Assembly (NCBI RefSeq): GCF_026109735.1
Contig: NZ_CP069620.1
Span: 2,666,001-2,730,000, forward strand
Direction: 5' to 3'
Source of the DNA: Salinimicrobium tongyeongense
GTDB taxonomy: Bacteria > Bacteroidota > Bacteroidia > Flavobacteriales > Flavobacteriaceae
Length of the DNA stretch: 64,000 nt
In this document: positions 1 to 6,507 of the stretch, piece after piece
Position numbering within the stretch: the stretch's first letter is position 1
Layout: the number at the start of each line of letters is the position of its first letter
Translations under genes and position numbers: made by a program
Notes under the pieces: generated by a model
Told to the model about the DNA's origin: nothing
Database searches by the model: none
Seen by the model: only the letters and a program-made list of their open reading frames with translations

Positions 1-525
1 GTCAATCCCATCTATAAGGTTGTAAGCATTAATAAGGGCAAGTACAATAAAGCCGGTAATGAAGTAACCCAAAACTACCGGGATCTCATATATTCCCAGG
101 AAACCATGCAGGCTGGTAAGCTGAAATTCAGGAGAAAAGACCAGGAAACAGGCTGCGGTGATCTGTCCCAGGAATTTCACTTTTGCAGTAGAAATGACCA
201 GGTCATCTTTAAGGCCCACCATGAAGAGTATGGTCATGGCAGCAATAAGATGGTTCCCCACATAGGTAAGCCTCAGGCTTTGCAGGATAGTGAGTACCAT
301 AATGATGGCAATATAAAAAGCCACTCCGCCAAAAGTAGGTACTGCCTTAGAGTGGGAACTCCGCTCATTTACACTGGCCATAAGGTTTTTCTCCTGACTT
401 ACCCACAGTACTTTTGGGATAAGATAGAAGGTAAGGCCAAAGGTTAACAGGAAAACGAGTGCAATAAACTGCTCGTAATGGGTACGAAAAAATTCCAGGA
501 TCACCTCCTGATCAAGGATGTTCAT
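1..525 (-). CDS. WecA/MraY-type undecaprenyl-phosphate sugar-1-phosphate transferase (3' end outside window)
   Basis: This is the first 175 residues of a polytopic membrane enzyme that would load the first sugar phosphate onto undecaprenyl phosphate to start polysaccharide repeat-unit synthesis. Seen: several hydrophobic segments, the family motif GLKDDL at residues 104-109 (the Mg-binding aspartate pair), the loop KVKFLGQ at 115-121, and NAYNLIDGID at 166-175 just before the window edge. The ATG at 523-525 is the natural start. It is the last gene of the polysaccharide operon visible here, 201 bp after wecB. Which sugar phosphate it transfers cannot be told; proximity to WecB makes a HexNAc-1-P plausible. 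Confidence 0.9.
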   Translation of the reverse strand, partial: MNILDQEVILEFFRTHYEQFIALVFLLTFGLTFYLIPKVLWVSQEKNLMASVNERSSHSKAVPTFGGVAFYIAIIMVLTILQSLRLTYVGNHLIAAMTILFMVGLKDDLVISTAKVKFLGQITAACFLVFSPEFQLTSLHGFLGIYEIPVVLGYFITGFIVLALINAYNLIDGID

Positions 526-726
526 AATTGGAAGGTTTTAGTTGGTGAATTCCAATCGGTAGGGGAGAATGGGGGATGAAAATTATATAATGTATATTGA
601 ATATTGTATAATGGGTTTTAAAAAAGCTATTAGCTTCTACCCTTTATCTTTAGTTGTAAGCATGGCAATTTAAATACTCTGGATGACAGAAGCTGTCGTG
701 AAGCTGAATTGTTGAACTTCGCATTT

Positions 727-1845
727 CTAACTTCGTACTTCTAATTTCGGCTGGTATATTTCCAGTAGCCGCTCTACAATTCTTTCTGCTGTCTTGCCAT
801 CCCAAAGCGGGATCTCGCCTCCTTTTTTCCATTCTCCGGCCATTAATTTGTCCAGGTAAGGTTTCAATTTTTTTGGATCAGTGCCCACAAGTTCATTGGT
901 TCCCATAGTGATGGTTTCAGGACGTTCAGTGTTGTCGCGGAGCGTCAAACAAGGAACTCCCATAACAGTGGTTTCTTCTGTAATCCCGCCCGAATCTGTA
1001 ATTACCGCTTTTGCATTCTTCACGATATAATTGAATTCCAGGTAGGATAGAGGCTCCACGTAATGCAGCCTGTTGTGTTCAATACCTAAATTCTGAAGGA
1101 TCTTTGCTGTTCGTGGATGGACAGGGAAGATCACGGGAAGATCTCCGGTACCGTCAATAATGGCCTGCATCATATCCTTGAGCTTCTCTTCTTCATCAAC
1201 ATTTGCAGGACGGTGCAAGGTAAGCACGAAATAATTCTTTTCTTCTAAGTTTTCTCCGTTGATCTTGATCTGTGGATCAATGAAGTTTTCAATGTTAGAA
1301 AGTAGGGTGTCAATCATTGTATTTCCCACGAAATGAATACGTTCTTCTTCAACTCCTGCTTTTCTCAGGTTCTCATTCGCTATTTCTGAAGTAGTAAAGA
1401 AATGATCAGTAATGGAATCGGTGACCATTCTGTTGATCTCTTCTGGCATACTTAGGTCTCCTGAACGTATTCCTGCTTCCACGTGAACTACCTGTGTATT
1501 TGATTTCTTAGCAACTATACTACAGGCCATGGTGGAAGTGACGTCCCCTACCACTAAAACAACACCTGCAGGGTTTTCCTGCAGCTCTTTTTCGAAGCGC
1601 ATCATAATATTAGCAGTCTGCTCCGCCTGGCTGCCGCCCCCTGCTTCCAGATTAGCGTGGGGTTCAGGAATTCCCAGCTGTTCAAAGAAGGAGCCCGACA
1701 TTTTCTTGTCGTAATGCTGCCCTGTATGTATCAGGCGAAAATCAATTACTTCTCCGACAGATTTAGCCTTTTCAATTGCTTTAATGATTGGAGCGATCTT
1801 CATGAAATTAGGACGTGCTCCTGCGATGATGGTAATTTTTAGCAT
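727..1845 (-). CDS. wecB: UDP-N-acetylglucosamine 2-epimerase (non-hydrolysing)
   Basis: Converts UDP-GlcNAc to UDP-ManNAc in the cytoplasm. The 372-residue length and the GT-B fold signatures fit the family: GARPNFMK at residues 9-16, HTGQHYD at 40-46, then HVEAGIRSGDLSMPEEINR, VGNTMIDTL, FPVHPRT and DSGGITEE in the expected order. It lies between the WbuB-like glycosyltransferase and the WecA-type gene. Together with the UDP-sugar dehydrogenase at the operon start it would give UDP-ManNAcA (inference). The last residues (LEVRS) and the sequence just after the stop fall in a short degenerate repeat (about 716-748, units like aacttcgcatttct). Confidence 0.95.
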   Translation of the reverse strand: MLKITIIAGARPNFMKIAPIIKAIEKAKSVGEVIDFRLIHTGQHYDKKMSGSFFEQLGIPEPHANLEAGGGSQAEQTANIMMRFEKELQENPAGVVLVVGDVTSTMACSIVAKKSNTQVVHVEAGIRSGDLSMPEEINRMVTDSITDHFFTTSEIANENLRKAGVEEERIHFVGNTMIDTLLSNIENFIDPQIKINGENLEEKNYFVLTLHRPANVDEEEKLKDMMQAIIDGTGDLPVIFPVHPRTAKILQNLGIEHNRLHYVEPLSYLEFNYIVKNAKAVITDSGGITEETTVMGVPCLTLRDNTERPETITMGTNELVGTDPKKLKPYLDKLMAGEWKKGGEIPLWDGKTAERIVERLLEIYQPKLEVRS

Positions 1846-1857
1846 AGTAAATCTTTA

Positions 1858-1906
1858 ATTTCACGCGGCGTGCGCAGCGTATTCGCAGCGGCCGCTGCGT
1901 GGAAAC
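1858..1906. repeat. GC-rich hairpin repeat R1 between wecB and GT4
   Basis: The 62-bp gap between two genes of the operon is filled by a GC-rich stretch in an AT-rich genome. It begins TTCACGC and ends GCTGCGTGGAA, and contains the self-complementary core GCAGCGGCCGCTGC. It belongs to the same degenerate family as the repeats in the next four gaps of the operon. Confidence 0.8.
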
Positions 1907-1907
1907 C

Positions 1908-3125
1908 TTATTTGTTATAAACTTGTTTTAAACACTCCAGCATGCGTGCTGCAATTTTACTCCGGTCAAAATCTTTTACTAGATTTTTGGATCCTTCCAG
2001 GTTTTCCTGGTATTTCTTTTTGTTCGTAATAGATTTTATCGCTTCGTAAAAAGAATTCTGATCCTCAGGTCTGAAGCAAACTCCGGCATTATAAGTCTCT
2101 ATTATTCCTTTTGTCTCTCCTTCAAGTCCCAGTAAAATAGGCTTCTCCATTGCAGCGGCCTCAAAGATCTTTGAAGGTATAACCGTTAAAAAGGTGTCGC
2201 TCTTTCGAAGGTTTACCAGAGCCACATCCATTATACTCAAGTAATCAACCACCTCTTTTTTACCAACCGAATCTACAAACACAGCGTTCTGAAGTTTCAG
2301 GTCCTCTGCCTGCTTCAGAAGATTTTTCTTTTCGGCTCCATCTCCTATGAAGAGAAATGCCAATTCCGGGTGAGTAGATTCCAGAGGTTTAATAGAATCA
2401 AGAATAAAGCTAAGCCCGTGAGCCATTCCGTGGGTGCCGATATAGGCAAATACGGTTTTGTTCTGAAGTTTCAGTTTTTGTTCCAGCTCTACCTTCTTTC
2501 CCTGTGGCTTGAACAGCTCGAGGTTAGCCCCGTTCTTAAAGACCGAAATCTTTCCTTCGTCAATCCCTCTTTCCGAAATTTTCCTTTTAAAAGTATCTGT
2601 GACCACAATGATATGATCTGCAGACAAATACAGTCTCTTCTCCAGCCATTCAAAAAATCTGATAGCCCTGTTGCGCTTCATTGCTCCCACCGCAATTATG
2701 GATTCCGGCCACAGGTCACGGACTTCAAAAACCCATTTTTTTCTTTTAAAGAATGAGAGTATTCTTCCGGAGACAGCCGTGAAAAATTGGGGAGAGGTCG
2801 CTACAATAAGATCTGTCTTTACAAACAAACCGGCGAAGAAAGCCATGACGGCAAAGCTGATATAGTCCAGTATTCGTTTCACGAAACCTTCATTGGCGGT
2901 GATGTAACTCCAAACCCGGATGACCTTAATTCCGTCGATAACTTCCTTCTGGTACAATTTGTTCTTATAGCCGGGATAAACTTCTCCTTTGGGAAAGTTG
3001 GGGACACAGGTGATCACGGTGACATCCACTCCGCTTTTCACCCATTCCTTACAATGTTCGTAGGTTCTGTTTGCGGGAGCGTTAACTTCCGGGGGGAAGT
3101 TATCAGTAAGGAATAATAATTTCAT
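1908..3125 (-). CDS. glycosyltransferase family 4, WbuB-like
   Basis: A 405-residue GT-B, retaining GT4 enzyme expected to add a sugar to the lipid-linked repeat unit on the cytoplasmic side. Seen: N-terminal FLTDNFPPEVNAPANRTYEH, typical of WbuB-type enzymes, the central VFAYIGTHGMAHG nucleotide-sugar region, and a C-terminal acceptor/donor region with EKPILLGLEGETKGI. The reading frame is open further upstream, but the conserved N-terminus begins at the ATG at 3123-3125, and the extra upstream codons come from repeat DNA, so I place the start there. The neighbours are wecB downstream and the heparinase-like gene upstream. Exact sugar specificity is unknown. Confidence 0.92.
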   Translation of the reverse strand: MKLLFLTDNFPPEVNAPANRTYEHCKEWVKSGVDVTVITCVPNFPKGEVYPGYKNKLYQKEVIDGIKVIRVWSYITANEGFVKRILDYISFAVMAFFAGLFVKTDLIVATSPQFFTAVSGRILSFFKRKKWVFEVRDLWPESIIAVGAMKRNRAIRFFEWLEKRLYLSADHIIVVTDTFKRKISERGIDEGKISVFKNGANLELFKPQGKKVELEQKLKLQNKTVFAYIGTHGMAHGLSFILDSIKPLESTHPELAFLFIGDGAEKKNLLKQAEDLKLQNAVFVDSVGKKEVVDYLSIMDVALVNLRKSDTFLTVIPSKIFEAAAMEKPILLGLEGETKGIIETYNAGVCFRPEDQNSFYEAIKSITNKKKYQENLEGSKNLVKDFDRSKIAARMLECLKQVYNK

Positions 3126-3129
3126 CGGA

Positions 3130-3277
3130 TTTTTTTGGTTCTCGCAGCGGTCGCAAAGGTTCCGCAAAGGCCGCGGCGTTTTTTTAGATAATCTTTTCAC
3201 GCGGTCCCGATAGCTATCGGGACAAAGATTGCGCTGCGGTCGCTGCGTTTACCGTCGCGCTCGTGGCGTGAAAAAAT
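3130..3277. repeat. GC-rich hairpin repeat R2 with embedded 20-bp palindrome
   Basis: A composite repeat with motifs such as CGCAGCGGTCGC, CCGCAAAGGCCGCGGCG and TTCACGC, ending in GGCGTGAAA. At 3204-3223 it carries a perfect 20-bp palindrome, GTCCCGATAGCTATCGGGAC. The heparinase-like reading frame runs into this repeat from one side, and the GT4 frame is open through part of it on the other side. It is the largest of the five repeats that separate genes here. Confidence 0.85.
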
Positions 3278-4833
3278 ATTGTTGCTTTATTATTAAATTG
3301 ATATACAAGCTTTGTTGCCGTTTGCAGCTTATTTAAACCTGCTGCAAACTGATACTCTTCTAAACGAATTTCTGTTGCACCCGAAATTTTAAGGTGTATA
3401 TTTTCATTGATGATAATCCTGTTATCAATGATTTCAAGTTGCACATCTGGATGAAAATGCAAATGCCCTTCAGCCTTAGTATTTTTCGCCTTCCCTTGAA
3501 GATCATCTTTAATTTCGAGTTCTCCCGAAGCGAAATTAAAAGATCTTTTATGGGTGATCCCGCACTTTCGATAGCCGTTATGAGAGGCTTCAATCAGTTC
3601 TTTAGATTCCTTATGGATTGAAACGTGTGCCCTTTCCGCAACTCTAAAGCCTCCCCAAACATTAGAAGAATTTAGGTGGTTTATGGTAATTGTATTATGG
3701 GAACACGTAGAACGTTCCAATTGCCTTTGCTCGTTTTTCTCATAGGTAGAAATTCCGGTATCAACAATAATTGGATTGCCTTTGTAATGTAAAACAAACT
3801 GAAGACTGTCTGCGTGAGAATGCCCCGGCTGATAAGAAGGTGCTATTTGTCCCACATCAATAATAGCCTCAAATTTTTCATCTGTAAATTTTCGATAACC
3901 TGAATCAGATAGTTCTATTTTTCTCTTCTTCAATCCCAGTTTCTCTGCGTAGGCAAATAATTGTTCAGTAGTAGGTGCAATTCCGTCTGCAGCATCATTG
4001 AGCCTTGGAATCTCTCCGTTGCGGAAAATTATTTCCCCCAGCCAGCCTAACATCAATTCCGCCTTTTCTTCTAGAAGCAGTAGCAATTCCTTCTCCTTCC
4101 AAAAATTGTTTTGTACCAGGTTGTAACAATCCAGCACCCGGTGCAGGATGATCTGGTGATACATAGGGCTTAATTCGTAATGAGCTCCGTCGGAAAGAAT
4201 CTGTTCCCTTAGTTCTGACTTTAGGATCTTTTTGGCCTTCTTATAAAGCTTTTCATCCTGGAAGTAATAGGCGCCGAATAGCAACGACAAGCCATTTTCC
4301 AGTAAATGATTTGCTAATAAATGATACTCAAGATTATCAGCCAGCCTTAAATAATCTCTAAATAAGAAAGAGGAAATTTCCTCATCCTGAATTTGATATT
4401 CAGCAAGAAATTTGATCCAGTTGATGCCGCGTAAAGCAATAGGGTAGGGCTCCAACCCGTCTTTTAAAGAGTCTCCGACAGTAATGTAATTTCTAATAAG
4501 TCTCAGACCTTCTTCCTTGGTCATTTCCTCCTGGTGAAGAAATTCGAAATAGTTGAGATTATATGTCCACAGCTTTCCGTATTCGCTGAAGTTCCAGGCT
4601 ATCTCTGATAATTCCTGATCAAGGTTAAGAAAAGTGAAGGAGTTATTCCCAAGATACGAGTTCTGGTATAAAATTCCCTTTTTCAGATTCAGTTGAACCA
4701 CCCGGGAAGGAGTATCAATATAAGCTTTATTGGTTAACCTGTTCTTTAACCTGTAATACACCTGATGGTAAAGCTGGGTAGGCTTTACGTGCTTGAGTGT
4801 GTTGTAATATAAATTAAGATTTTTAAAGAACAT
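3214..4833 (-). CDS. heparinase II/III-like (alginate-lyase type) protein
   Basis: A 539-residue protein with an alpha-helical N-terminal half followed by a heparinase II/III-like beta domain. The conserved block is clear: GHSHADSLQFVLHYKGNPIIVDTG, RSTCSHNTITIN and NVWGGFRVAERA. No signal peptide is visible (it begins MFFKNLNLYYNTLKH), so it may act in the cytoplasm or on lipid-linked intermediates rather than as a secreted degradative lyase. Such genes are common inside polysaccharide biosynthesis loci, where their exact role is unsettled. The start is the ATG at 4831-4833; the frame is open 15 codons further, but those codons are repeat DNA. The last residues (about ATSATVNAATAAQSLSR) are encoded by repeat R2 and the stop lies in its palindrome, so the native C-terminus was probably replaced or extended. 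Confidence 0.85.
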   Translation of the reverse strand: MFFKNLNLYYNTLKHVKPTQLYHQVYYRLKNRLTNKAYIDTPSRVVQLNLKKGILYQNSYLGNNSFTFLNLDQELSEIAWNFSEYGKLWTYNLNYFEFLHQEEMTKEEGLRLIRNYITVGDSLKDGLEPYPIALRGINWIKFLAEYQIQDEEISSFLFRDYLRLADNLEYHLLANHLLENGLSLLFGAYYFQDEKLYKKAKKILKSELREQILSDGAHYELSPMYHQIILHRVLDCYNLVQNNFWKEKELLLLLEEKAELMLGWLGEIIFRNGEIPRLNDAADGIAPTTEQLFAYAEKLGLKKRKIELSDSGYRKFTDEKFEAIIDVGQIAPSYQPGHSHADSLQFVLHYKGNPIIVDTGISTYEKNEQRQLERSTCSHNTITINHLNSSNVWGGFRVAERAHVSIHKESKELIEASHNGYRKCGITHKRSFNFASGELEIKDDLQGKAKNTKAEGHLHFHPDVQLEIIDNRIIINENIHLKISGATEIRLEEYQFAAGLNKLQTATKLVYQFNNKATIFFHATSATVNAATAAQSLSR

Positions 4834-4839
4834 TGTGTA

Positions 4840-4948
4840 TTTCACGCGGCGGCCGCAACGGTTTCGCAACGGTCGCACCTATTCTTTTTTCACGCAACGG
4901 TCGCAGCGTTTAAATTTTTTCTCGCAGCCTCGCTGCGTGAAATTTTCA
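4840..4948. repeat. GC-rich hairpin repeat R3
   Basis: The whole 121-bp gap between the heparinase-like gene and the RelE-like gene is this repeat. It carries TTCACGC twice (near 4851 and 4890) and ends CTCGCTGCGTGAAA, so the segment from about 4889 to 4941 forms an imperfect inverted repeat: TTTCACGCAACGG on one side against CGCTGCGTGAAA on the other. Confidence 0.8.
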
Positions 4949-4954
4949 TTTTAT

Positions 4955-5395
4955 TTACCAAACTTCAGATTTGTCCCGGCAATAACAGATCTTTTTCTTC
5001 TGTTTATCCAAGAAGACTTCCTGAAGGTTTTTCGATTTCACATCCTTCAGCAGAGACTTTATAACTTCATTTTCTTCCTGTGCTGATAATGCCTCCTGAC
5101 CTTTTGGGCCTGTTTTAGGATATAAATGACCCATATAGAAATTCCCGTTTTTAATGATCACGAAGGCATATAACCTATAGGAAGAACTTTTTCCTTTGTC
5201 GGCGGCAACACGTAGTTTAGTAATTGGATTTCTGCCACTGGGGTTTAACCGATAGGATTCACTTATAGCATACAATTCCTCATCAGAAAGTTCAAAAATG
5301 CTTTTGATCAAGGCCGCTTCACAATCTCTGTAAGATTTCTTCTTGAGAAGTTTTTGAATAGAATTGATAAAAGATTGCTGAAAGAAAAACCGCAT
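4955..5395 (-). CDS. RelE/ParE-like small protein, possible toxin
   Basis: A basic 146-residue protein of uncertain family. What is seen resembles the RelE/ParE/HigB fold: an N-terminal helical part (FINSIQKLLKKKSYRDCEA), a KLRVAADKGKSSSYRLYAFV beta section, then GHLYPKTGPKG and a C-terminal helix. The ATG (5393-5395) directly follows the stop codon (5396-5398) of the coiled-coil gene, the tight coupling usual for toxin-antitoxin pairs. It sits inside a polysaccharide operon and between two repeat blocks. The RelE assignment is a pattern judgement, not a proven match; a structural or regulatory protein is also possible. Confidence 0.55.
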   Translation of the reverse strand: MRFFFQQSFINSIQKLLKKKSYRDCEAALIKSIFELSDEELYAISESYRLNPSGRNPITKLRVAADKGKSSSYRLYAFVIIKNGNFYMGHLYPKTGPKGQEALSAQEENEVIKSLLKDVKSKNLQEVFLDKQKKKICYCRDKSEVW

Positions 5396-5833
5396 TTAAA
5401 GCTCATCGGCCATTTTACAAAGGTCGAGAAATTCATCATTTTTTCGAAGATCAAAAATGATATGTTCCACCTCAAGCACGCTTTCTTGATGTAAATTAAT
5501 TGCCTCCTTAAGCGCCTCGAGCTCTTTCTTAAAAATGCCATTTTTGCTATCGCGTTCTTCCTGTTTTTCTACAAAGGCTGTGAGCTGTATATTAGCTTCC
5601 TTACCCATCGCAATAATCCCTTTGATAATGATCTCATCCTTTTTTTGGAGGTTGTCCAACCAGGTGATTTGGATGATTGACTTATCAAGGGATTTCAAAG
5701 CTTTGGTTAAATCACGCAATTCTTTTTTGGTCCGGTTGATCTCATCAAGAAAATTATCTATCTGCTCCTTTTCACTAAGATGTGAATAGGAGGAGATCAT
5801 TTCTTTACCTATATGTTCCAAGGTTGAGTTCAT
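5396..5833 (-). CDS. coiled-coil protein coupled to RelE-like gene
   Basis: A 145-residue acidic, almost fully helical protein with heptad-like charge patterns (EEQ.. KKELRDLTKALKSLDKS and KELEALKEAINLHQESVLE), so probably a coiled coil. No DNA-binding motif is evident, which is unusual if it is the antitoxin of the following RelE-like protein. The TAA stop is followed at once by the next ATG, implying coupled translation in a fixed ratio. A copy of the 15-bp palindrome AAAAATGCCATTTTT lies inside this gene (5531-5545). Function unknown. Confidence 0.6.
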   Translation of the reverse strand: MNSTLEHIGKEMISSYSHLSEKEQIDNFLDEINRTKKELRDLTKALKSLDKSIIQITWLDNLQKKDEIIIKGIIAMGKEANIQLTAFVEKQEERDSKNGIFKKELEALKEAINLHQESVLEVEHIIFDLRKNDEFLDLCKMADEL

Positions 5834-5904
5834 ACCTGTGCTATCAAAAATAGAGAAATTTTGATTCTAAATTGCTAATATTATGCCAATTGCTATTTCT
5901 TGTT

Positions 5905-5980
5905 CTTTCTCGAAGCGATCGCAAAGATCTCCCAACGAACGCATCGTTTTTTTTTCCCGCAGCGCCCGCAGCGTGAAATT
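5905..5980. repeat. GC-rich hairpin repeat R4
   Basis: Part of the 149-bp gap upstream of the coiled-coil gene. It has the series TCTCGAAGCGATCGCAAAG, CAACGAACGCATCG and CCCGCAGCGCCCGCAGCGTGAAA. It shares the spaced CGCA/GCG words and the GCGTGAAA end with R1-R3 and R5. Confidence 0.75.
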
Positions 5981-5982
5981 TT

Positions 5983-6369
5983 TTAGAGATTATTCACTAC
6001 TCTATGAATCCCGTCTTTCAATCTCTTTGTATTAAAATTGATCAACAATCCTAACTTTAGATCCTTCATTCGAAGGTAAGTCAGCGTCTGAGCGAAATGA
6101 ACGGGAGCGAGACTTTCTACCGACTTAACTTCTACCAAAACTTTATTTTCCACCAGCACATCTATTCTAAATCCGGCTTCGAAACTTATGCTTTTATAGT
6201 TCATCGGGACAGGTACCTGCACCTTCGCATCATATCCCGCCTGCATCAATTCGTATTGCAAACATTTTTCATAAACAGATTCCAATAACCCCGGCCCAAG
6301 TTCTGTATGGATCTTGAATGCCTGGTTGAGAATTGTTGCGGCAATTTCATTCTCTATTTTTGGTTCCAT
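5983..6369 (-). CDS. GxxExxY family protein
   Basis: A 128-residue protein with the eponymous motif GPGLLESVYEKCL near residue 25-37, and a later core RIDVLVENKVLVEVKSV that resembles the D...ExK active-site arrangement of PD-(D/E)XK nuclease folds (fold relation is family knowledge; nuclease activity is not established). Such genes are very common in Bacteroidota and often lie singly between unrelated genes. Here it sits in the polysaccharide operon with repeat blocks R4 and R5 on its two sides. No role in sugar metabolism is evident. Confidence 0.9.
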   Translation of the reverse strand: MEPKIENEIAATILNQAFKIHTELGPGLLESVYEKCLQYELMQAGYDAKVQVPVPMNYKSISFEAGFRIDVLVENKVLVEVKSVESLAPVHFAQTLTYLRMKDLKLGLLINFNTKRLKDGIHRVVNNL

Positions 6370-6404
6370 AGATTAAAAATAGAAAATTTGATGTGAATCC
6401 CGTA

Positions 6405-6506
6405 AAGTTGCACGCAGCGGACGCTAAGGAAAACGCAATGGACGCAAAGAAATATTAATTGCGTTGCGGCCTCTGCGAAACCTTTGCGCTCTTGGCGTGA
6501 ACCCTT
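6405..6506. repeat. GC-rich hairpin repeat R5 (long inverted repeat)
   Basis: The clearest inverted repeat of the family. A left arm of about 42 nt (from 6411, ACGCAGCGGACGC...ACGCAAAG) faces a right arm ending in CTTTGCGCTCTTGGCGTGAA at about 6500, with an AT-rich loop aaatattaa. The arms match imperfectly but with the same spacing of CGCA words. It fills the gap between the GxxExxY gene and the bi-domain oxidoreductase. Confidence 0.85.
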
Positions 6507-6507
6507 T

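Noticed and set aside
106-447. 113-residue plus-strand frame at the left edge
   Set aside because: It is antisense to the WecA/MraY-type gene, whose motifs GLKDDL and NAYNLIDG are unambiguous.
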